NCBI GenBank assembly: GCA_017893485.1
Contig: CM030358.1
Coordinates: forward strand, 252,939,228 to 253,003,227
DNA from: Hemerocallis citrina
Taxonomy: Eukaryota; Streptophyta; Magnoliopsida; Asparagales; Asphodelaceae
Reading direction: 5' to 3'
Length of the DNA: 64,000 bases
In this document: positions 57,301 to 64,000 of the stretch, in pieces
Numbering within the stretch: the first letter of the stretch is position 1
Layout: every line of letters starts with the position of its first letter
Made by a program: the position numbers and the translations under genes
Notes under the pieces: model-generated
Seen by the model: only the letters and a program-made list of their open reading frames with translations
What the model was told of the DNA's origin: nothing
Database searches by the model: none

Positions 57301-57450
57301 ATAAGGCTCTTCATCTGGCTTGCCACTAAAGTGGGGAACCATGCTAAGTAATTGAGGAGATAGATGCATGTTTCCTGTGACATTAGGCTGATACGCAATG
57401 CAGGAAGGTTGCTCGATATTCTTAGGCGTGAACTTGTCCTGCATTGGCAC
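54379..57450 (-). pseudogene. E4 gag-protease-RT first part
   Basis: This 1023-codon frame starts MPMQDKFTPKNIEQPSC. The gag core has MVPHFSGKPDEEPYLHLQDF, LWYNSLEPGSINSWEQLATK, FFPAQKTKQLKREIQLFQQK and VQAFYEGLNDTNKAIVDSAC. A zinc-finger-like CAICSHVDHTTDTCP follows at about residue 258. A Gln-rich region with GQAIQKLETQIGQIAKELSE leads to the protease FFEKALLDLGASINLLPYTV (DLGAS form) and LPIILGRPFMSTADIKICV. Before the RT is a Ser-Thr-Gly linker made of DKSTGGRDKSTGGHDESTDQ, built from GTCGAC motifs. The RT fingers follow (VVPKKSG, WRVCIDYRKLNNETRKDHFP, RMPFGLCNAPATFQRCMMSI). A TAA then interrupts it just before the FMDD active site. Confidence 0.92.
55106..55183. repeat. Four GTCGAC motifs in the E4 protease-RT linker
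   Basis: GTCGAC occurs at 55106, 55136, 55157 and 55178, with spacings of 30, 21 and 21 bp. Here spacings are multiples of three, so the copies encode a repeating KSTGG/QST peptide in frame. The 21 bp unit is CCACCAGTCGACTTGTCCCT plus one base. Confidence 0.88.
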
Positions 57451-57483
57451 TCAATTTGGCACTTCCTCACCCATTGCTGTATG

Positions 57484-57627
57484 TTAACTGGGTCTCTGAG
57501 CAGTCGACTGGTTTGTAGAGACAGTCGACTGGTTTGCTGCAACCAGCTTACCTAGTCTGTGCAAAGTGCGTTCTGTTTCTGCGTCAATAGGTAGTAGTTC
57601 TGGACGAAGTGATCTCCTTACGTGCAT
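57484..57627 (-). pseudogene. E4 gag N-terminus upstream of two stops
   Basis: In the same frame as the main gag-pol frame. MHVRRSLRPELLPIDAETER starts at 57627, continues TLHRLGKLVAANQSTVSTNQ and ends at TAA (57486-57484). A second stop, TGA, lies at 57459-57457, just before the Met at 57450. The Met at 57627 probably marks the original gag start. The NQST repeats come from GTCGAC motifs at 57503 and 57524 (21 bp apart). Confidence 0.6.
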
Positions 57628-57730
57628 CCACCAAAATCCTGTAATCCTAAAAGAAAAATACTTATTAATAAAATTAAAAGAAAGAAAATAAAAACTTTCT
57701 ACTGATCTGTAAGTTAAAATACTAGACAAT

Positions 57731-57747
57731 CCCCGGCAACGGCGCCA
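57731..57747 (-). other. E4 primer-binding site
   Basis: The minus strand reads TGGCGCCGTTGCCGGGG, the primer-binding type found in Athila-branch elements and attributed to aspartate tRNA. It lies six bases inside the 5' LTR end. Confidence 0.85.
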
Positions 57748-57753
57748 AAAACT

Positions 57754-59299
57754 TGTTGTTGAAATCTAGTTACCTAAATAAATAGATAAAACTAGACACA
57801 AATTAAAACCTCGCAAGTGCACGAATCGTTTATAAAAGCGTAGCAATAGCAAGGGTCGATCCCACAGAGATTGTAGACTTTAACTTACCAACCAATAAAA
57901 AGAATAAGAATCATAAAGAGTTGTTCTAAGGTTGAAAAGAAATAAAAAGATTAAAACTAAATTAAGAAATGCTGAATCACAAATATTTTGGGTTTAGATC
58001 TCCACCAATAGTCAATAATGCTAAGTTACCTTCTGAACTTCTTCTTATTACTCATGTTTGTTCCCTTCAAGGGCATGGTATCTACTCCTTAAAGTACTGT
58101 TTCCCTAAGCCAAGAATTAGGCATGGTATCTACTCTAATTCGTTTCTTTCATTAAGTATTTAGCATGGTATCTACTAAGTTGAACTTAAAGAAAACATAA
58201 GATCAGTGGAAACGAACAAACACTCAAGGTTCTAGAAATTGGTATCAGATCTAGATCCCTTAAGTTGATTGAACCAAGAACCCCTAAGGATTCCCTTGTT
58301 ACAAGTCATGAACACGAGATGCGGGTCGTCTCAATATGCTCATATAACAGATTCAGATGGACGGTAATACAAACTTAGTATTCTCAAGTTCTGTATGTCA
58401 GTCGACTGGCTGTCACCTCAGTTGATTGCTCTCAGAACTTGAGAACAAGTTTGATTATCTTCAATCTATACCAATTCAATCAGATTCAATCAATAAGTAA
58501 ATTAGAAGGATTCAGAAGAATATAGCACTACATACTACGGCTTCAATCTACCCAACTTATGAAATTAGTTCAACATAATAATACTTTTATTAATCAACAA
58601 GTTCGAATACATGGTTAACATAAAAGAATTAGAAAGAGAAAGAATAAACTGATGTGGTTCGGTTAGATGAGTCGGCTGGCTGTCACACAGTCGATCGGCC
58701 GTTCCTTTCCTTATGCTTGCTCTCCTCTCTTCTTCTTCGATGCTGATAAAGTGCTCTTGTTGATGACTCTGGAACTCTGTGATTCGGTGATTCAGGATGC
58801 GTGGAAGAGTGTCTCAAAAAAGTGCCTCTTGGTTGGTATTTATAGAACACCGCTAGAGAATTAGGGTTTGCACTTTTCTTTTTATAGAAAAACCCTCCTC
58901 TTTTATTTATTTCCTTCTTTCTTTGATCTGCATTTTTTTTCTTTCTCTTTTCTTCTTTTCTTCCTTATCTGTTCTGATTTGGATTAGATTTGGACGAATC
59001 TTCAAATATCTTATCTTTTAACTCTGCTGCCTACCAGTCGACTTGTCTTCGAATCAGTCGACTGTGTCGACACTTCTGTGGAAAATCAACTTCTCTGGCC
59101 AGTCGCCTGGTGTAAGGAAACCAGTCGACCGATGATCTGCAGTTTTCTGTGTTTCGTCCTGAATCTGCTTCGTTTCTCTGATTTAGGCTGTTTCCTATAG
59201 AAAAGAGAAAATAAGAGTTAAATACCACATATAGAGCTTTTAAATGTCTAATTGCATTAAGATTATTGCTCCTAAATGTGAATAATATTGTGTTCATCA
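57754..59299 (-). repeat. E4 5' LTR
   Basis: This 1546 bp copy is nearly identical to 49532-51092. GTCGAC pairs are at 59037/59057 with an extra copy at 59066; the pair corresponding to 50183/50203 is here 58401 plus a decayed GTTGAT at 58421. Compared with the other LTR it lacks an 11 bp motif copy near 59050. The TATA box is at 58837-58844 on the minus strand. Confidence 0.95.
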
Positions 59300-60373
59300 C
59301 CTATTTCGGAATGGAAGTGGGATAACATCAGTATAGATTTCATCACGGGATTGCCTAAGAGTTCTAAAGGCAATGATGCGATTTGGGTTATAGTCGATCG
59401 ACTAACCAAGTCCGCTCACTTTTTGGCGATGAAACTCACTGCTTCGATGGACAAGTTAGCTGAGATGTATGTTGGTGAGATTGTCAGACTTCATGGCGTT
59501 CCGTCAACTATTGTGTCTGATCGAGATGCGCGGTTTACTTCGCATTTCTGGAGGAGTCTTCAGACAGCTTTGGGGACCAAGACAGATTTCAGCACTGCTT
59601 TTCATCTGCAAACCGATGGGCAGACCGAGAGAGTCAACCGTATTCTTGAGGATATGCTTCGGTGTTGTATACTAGACTTTGGAGGCAGTTGGGAAAGGCA
59701 TTTACCTTTGGTGGAATTTGCCTACAACAATAGTTTTCAGGCTAGCATCGGGATGGCGCCGTACGAAGCTTTGTATGACAGGAAGTGCAGGACACCTGTT
59801 TGTTGGTTTGAAGTTGGGGAGCGTCAGTTGTTTGGTCCTGAGCTTGTACAGCAAACTTCTGAGAAGATTGATCTGATCAGGAAAAGGTTGGTGGAAGCTC
59901 AGAGCAGGCAGAAAAGCTATGCAGACAACCGGAGAAGGGACCTTGAGTTTGAGGTTGGTGACTTCGTATTTCTGAAGGTATCGCCCAGTAAAGGTGTGGT
60001 TCGTTTTGGCAAAGGCAGGAAGTTAGCCCCGAGGTTTATAGGCCCGTACAAGATATTGAAAAGGATCGGGAAAACTGCTTACCGGCTTGAATTACAGGAA
60101 GAGTTGTCTCAGGTGCACAATGTCTTTCATGTGTCTATGCTGAGAGGTTATATTCCAGACCCGAGTCATCATTTGCCTGAAGTGCCGAAAGGTTTGCAGT
60201 TAGACCTGAATTACATCGAGTCTCCTGTTGAGATTGTTGATCGTCGAGAGAAAGTCTTGAGGAATAAGACAATACCGATGGTCAAGGTAGTCTGGAGAAA
60301 CCACTTGGTTGAAGAGGCTACTTGGGAATCTGAGGACAGGATGTTGAAGGACTATCCTGAGCTTTTTGCTTGA
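59300..60373 (+). pseudogene. E3 integrase core, GPY/F module and chromodomain
   Basis: It continues the integrase cut at 49531. The core reads [40 protein letters not shown] (first Asp), [20 protein letters not shown] (second Asp) and [17 protein letters not shown] (Glu). A Pro usual before QTDGQ is Leu here (FHLQTDGQ). The GPY/F module is [20 protein letters not shown], then [20 protein letters not shown]. The chromodomain ends it: [31 protein letters not shown] then stop. The 3' part is uninterrupted for about 358 codons. The apparent upstream start codon in the E4 LTR is fortuitous. Confidence 0.92.
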
Positions 60374-60461
60374 TTGTATTTTTGTATCTTTTTGTTCTTG
60401 TTGTTGTGTTGTATTGTTTGTTTTCCTCGCTCTTGATTGTAGTTCCGGGGACGGAACTATT
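60374..60461 (+). other. E3 3' untranslated spacer
   Basis: A T/G-rich stretch between the integrase stop and the PPT, with GTAGTTCCGGGGACGGAACT just before the PPT. The TTCCGGGGACGGAA core can form a short hairpin. In E1 and E2 the same place reads CAGTTCTGAGGACAGAACT-like sequence, so the hairpin is conserved. Confidence 0.55.
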
Positions 60462-60476
60462 CTAAGGAGGGAGTGC
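60462..60476 (+). other. E3 polypurine tract
   Basis: CTAAGGAGGGAGTGC directly precedes the 3' LTR. Confidence 0.88.
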
Positions 60477-63400
60477 TGTAATACCCTGATTTTTTTCAAT
60501 TAATGAAATAATTATTTTATTTTGCACGTAGTGTGCACGTGCAATATTTTGGTTGGATTAAATCTTATGATTATTTTATTATGATGTGTATAAATATTTT
60601 CTCAAATTATTTGGTACAAAAGCCTTTCTTTAAACAAATAGAAAGCCTTATTTTAATGAAAAGGCCTTTTCTTAAAGCCCAAAATGTATTTTATTGTATT
60701 TATTTTTAAATAACAATTTTGGCCCAAAATAAAGCCCATGGATTAAACTATTTTTATTTAAACTTGTCATGTAGAAGACTATTTTATAACTAATTTATTT
60801 TTATACAAAATTAAAGTGTACAAATTTGGCCTAGTTGCATGCACGTGCACAACACGTACACGTGCAATGCACACTCTTTATGGTGGCCGGTTGGCACATT
60901 CTTTGGAGGGAATTTTGAAATTAGACATGGTGATCACGGAGGTGGTTATGTGGATGTGGGTAGTTTTTATAACTCCTACTCTAATCTTGGCCCTCCATCT
61001 TTCAACCAACTAATCAATCTTGGCCTTCCATTTCACTTGTTTTCTAGTATAAATAACCCCCCCCCCCCCCCCTTCATGGCTATTTTCATATGCAAATTAT
61101 ATCTTTCCAAACTATAGTCTTATTTTAATATTAGTGTGAGTTATAAAAGAGTGAGAGTTGTGTGCATTTTGTTTGGAGAGGAGGCCGGCATCATTCCAAG
61201 GAGAGGAGCATTCGGTAGGGGTGATTGTGGAGCTTGTGCGCGCTTCGTCTAGGAGGAGGTGCTTTCATTCGCGAGGACCTTGTTGCTTTGTGTGTTTATT
61301 TTCTCTCCATTCAAGGTGGGTAAACCTTTCATATTTCTAAAGTAGAGATCCATGCTAGATTTAACTATCAAAATTATGCATGAAAAATACTAATAAGAAC
61401 CCACTTTAATTGAGAAGTTAGTTTACGAATTGATTGAAATGTGGTGTTTGATTTGTATGTGATTAAATTGTGTGTAGAACTCTCCATACTTAGTAGAATA
61501 AATGAATGATAGTGGTTAAATTTTCTTAAGAATGATGCTAGTATTGATGTTGAAATTACGAATGAGAATGCTAGTTTAATTGAAAATTGAGAATATGAAA
61601 TTAATTAAGAAAGAGCACGCTTTTTGAAAGAGTAACTTTATTTGAGTTGTGAGCTTGTTAATGGATAAGTGGATATATAATTTGTGGTGTACATGATTAG
61701 ACTAGGAGTATTGTTGATTTAAAAGAAATACTTTTATTACCATCATTAATTGTATGTGAAAGTTAGTACTTGTATTAGTGCTAATTTATGTTTGAAAAAG
61801 ATATTTTTGGGTGATTATGGGTTGGATAAATTCAAAAAAAAGTGTATAGATATGCATGTTGAATAAGAGATTTAATAACAGTAAATTAAGTGTGAATGAA
61901 AAGTTTAGAAGATCTATTGTTATTCAATGTCGAAAATGAAAAATTAGTAGTTTTAAATGAATAATTCATGGATTATGTGGAAAAAATATATTTTTATTAG
62001 TGCAAAAATTATTTTAATCTTACTGATATGAAGATCATGTAAGGGGAAGCTAATCTGGAATTTTTCAGTAACTTTCACAAAAGCAATACGAAACCAAGTT
62101 TATTTGAACATCGAGTTATTTTGAACAACAGTACCAAAATGATTCATATGGACCTTAATCTAGTACTGTGACAACCTGAGCTAGTAGCTCAGGCGGTCAC
62201 TATGTGCGGTTGACTTCTCTGGGTCGATCGGTTCGAACCCCTGTGTCCGCAACATTTTTCTACAAAATTTTGAAAGCTTATAACTTTCGGCCCGAAAACA
62301 ATAAGTATTAATTTCGCTCCCTTTATATCGCTAGCACAGTTCGGCCGAACGGCGGGTGCTCTTGGCTTTGTTTCCGTTGTGCCTGGGTTCGATTCTCACC
62401 CTCGGCATATATAAAAAAATATTTTTTTGGGCTTTTTAGACGTCCAAAAAATGTGAAAAAAATATGGTTATTCTCATAAAAATATAAGGAATTTTATAAG
62501 AATGATTTGGGTATTATTTGAATGAATTTAACTATGGTTTAGAGTTAAAATGCATATATAGACATATGGTTCTATATGGAGTATTGATATGAAATTACAA
62601 CTTGAAAGAATAAGTGAATTGAAACATTAAGAGTTGATTTGGCAAAAAGAAATGTGGTTATGTGACATGATGCAATTATTTTCTCAGTTGTGGAACAATA
62701 TGAAGTGTGTACATTGTTTAGTAATGTAGAATTATTGTGATGTGATAATTGATAAGTATATGCAATTTATGTGCAATGATGGACTTGTGAACAAAATTGA
62801 AATCATGAATTGAAAAGAGAATATACATGTGAGTATGAGAACTCAACATGGAAAATTTATAAGTTGAAGATTGTGAAATGAAATTTGAAATAGAGTAGCT
62901 AAGTCTCCCCGGCATTGAGAAATGAAATGAAATGAAATTAGACCAAGGTTGGTCATGATGAAATGAATGAATAAATCCGGTTGATGGAGAGGCTAACTCT
63001 AGAGATTAATTTTGTTCATGATTTTTAATAAAACTAAGGATTAGTGCATAGTGAAGATGTGATGAAAGTAAGAGAAAAACATTGAGTATGAGGGCCCTGG
63101 GTAGCGGCGAGAGCGTATCCCAGGAATTCCCATGATGAGTCTGGGTGAGGATGCTGCTCCAGAGTACCGTCCCGGTGGCGACGCTCGTGGGATGTTTGAA
63201 GACTACGGGTGGTGTCATGTCTATGGTGAGAGCTGAATTACCACAGGATGTCTGCATGATGAGTCATGTCAGCGATGGGATTCCCTCCAGAGTGCCTAGA
63301 CATGAGTTCGTAGGTCAGAAAACATCTAGGATACTTACCGTAATTACAGTATTAGATTAAATCATAACGGGGGATTGAACCCTACAAAGATGAAGAACGA

Positions 63401-63907
63401 ATAAGGGCTTGCCCTCGGACCTATGTAGTATGGGATGCATAGAATCCGAACAAGGGCGCATTAGTGTCATGTAACATAAATAAATGCATTAAGGATTAAG
63501 TGCACAATCACAACACGACATCAATAGGGTAGTCCCTTTAGTTTGATATGTGACAAGTTTGTGTTTGCTAAATATGGAAAATTGAGTTATACTATTTCCG
63601 GCATAGAGAGGATGGCCGTGTATAATGTTCGTCGGTTGAATAAACTGACGTACCCACAGTCTTATATGCAAGTAAATGACTTGTTAAAGATTAAAGAAGA
63701 ATGGATGCTTGAAGATTGTACCATGTTGTTGTACTTTTATTCAATTGTTGTATTTTACTTCCGCTGTGCAAAAGAAAAGTGTAATATTGATGTAAACTCT
63801 GATGTATGATGAAAAGTTTTAATTTCCCTGTAAAATTGTACTAAAGAAAGTGAAAAGATCCTGTAGAACATCTCGAATTCAGTGTATTTGGGATTCGGGG
63901 CGTTACA
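60477..63907 (+). repeat. E3 3' LTR (3431 bp)
   Basis: Nearly identical to 42047-45473. It has the G-box module at 60522-60541, the TATA box at 61048-61055, a longer C-run after the TATA box (about C16 against C11), and tRNA-like modules at 62185-62240 and 62332-62396. It is followed by the TSD AATCC (63908-63912). Confidence 0.95.
62175..62410 (+). repeat. tRNA/SINE-like modules in the E3 3' LTR
   Basis: Module 1 has its A box at 62185-62196 and B box at 62230-62240. Module 2 has its A box at 62332-62344 and B box at 62386-62396. All four boxes are identical to the 5' LTR copies, so the modules were in the LTR before E3 inserted here. Confidence 0.48.
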
Positions 63908-64000
63908 AATCCCGCATCTCAAGATAATTACGTGGATAATTCAGGAGATATATCTCACACCTCAGGTTGTCTACCTGGATAATTCAGGAGATAAATCCCA
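63908..64000 (-). repeat. E2 5' LTR, resumed after E3
   Basis: Starts with the duplicated AATCC and continues CGCATCTCAAGATAATTACG through GGATAATTCAGGAGATAAAT, matching 34324-34416 of the E2 3' LTR. The window ends inside the 43 bp tandem array. About 2 kb of this LTR should follow outside. Confidence 0.93.

Larger units (their letters stand above)
49532..59299 (-). mobile_element. E4: Athila-like Ty3/Gypsy retrotransposon, minus strand
   Basis: It spans 9768 bp, with LTRs of 1561 bp (49532-51092) and 1546 bp (57754-59299) that differ little. The TSD CCTAT is perfect. The PBS is of the TGGCGCCGTTGCCGGGG type and the PPT is TAAGTTTGGGGGTATT. The order gag-PR-RT-RNaseH-IN on the minus strand, a DLGAS protease and FMDD RT are typical of Athila/Tat-branch elements. 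No env-like ORF exists: only about 1.0 kb of AT-rich DNA separates the integrase end from the 3' LTR. The coding region is almost intact. It is the youngest layer of the nest. Confidence 0.95.
42047..63907 (+). mobile_element. E3: Tekay-type chromovirus, plus strand, interrupted by E4
   Basis: LTRs are 42047-45473 and 60477-63907, with perfect TSD AATCC (42042-42046 and 63908-63912), a PBS at 45477 and a PPT at 60462. Without E4 it is about 12.1 kb. The LTRs are very similar, differing in scattered bases and in homopolymer length. The interior holds an extra acidic ORF, then gag, PR, RT, RNaseH, IN and chromodomain, all recognisable but with several stops and frameshifts. It inserted into the 43 bp repeat block of the E2 5' LTR. 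Confidence 0.95.

Overview
The window looks like nuclear DNA from a flowering plant, probably a eudicot. It is AT-rich and holds no complete host gene. Almost everything that can be identified is a transposable element or an element-borne fragment. The evidence is long plant-type LTRs of 3-4 kb (TGTA...TACA or TGACA ends), methionine-tRNA primer sites, integrases with chromodomain tails, an Athila-like element, a CACTA transposon carrying exons of two plant genes, and a Copia element.

Left part (1-13279). A 10.4 kb CACTA transposon (2192-12601) has matching TIRs and a TGT target duplication. Its ends are full of TATAGCGGCG-type subterminal repeats. On the minus strand it carries, in order, exons 1-3 of an ARL1-type ADP-ribosylation-factor-like GTPase (11909 to 11517) and three exons of the plastid acetyl-CoA carboxylase biotin carboxyl carrier protein (11058 to 4423), including the biotin-lysine motif. 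Splice sites and phases are preserved. The ARL1 start is followed by a stop at codon 7. A young Copia element (5861-10672, TSD GAAAG, about 98% identical LTRs) sits in one of the captured BCCP introns. The CACTA itself lies in AT-rich DNA with GACGG...CCGTC palindromic repeats, probably the end of an older DNA transposon.

Middle part (13280-20744). A 3.94 kb solo LTR of Tekay/Del type (TSD TGTAT) is followed by about 3.5 kb without a recognisable gene. That stretch contains a ~59 bp minisatellite, a 15 bp-arm hairpin and a C21 tract.

Right part (20745-64000). This is a five-level nest of LTR retrotransposons. E0 (an LTR fragment distantly related to E3, minus strand) is interrupted by E1 (minus, degraded Tekay-type chromovirus). 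E1 is interrupted by E2 (minus, Tekay-type). E2 is interrupted by E3 (plus, 42047-63907, TSD AATCC, Tekay-type). E3 is interrupted by E4 (minus, 49532-59299, TSD CCTAT, Athila-like). E4 splits the E3 integrase between its zinc-binding domain and its catalytic core. E0, E1 and E2 all continue past the right edge; E2 resumes at 63908.

The most unusual signal is a paired palindrome, CAGTCGACTG, repeated with nearly constant 19-22 bp spacing. There are five pairs in the E2 LTR and several more in the LTRs, leader and coding region of the unrelated element E4. Other notable points are two tRNA/SINE-like A-box/B-box modules inside each E3 LTR, a G-box module shared between different LTR families, and an acidic coiled-coil ORF upstream of gag in E3 with a decayed possible counterpart in E1.
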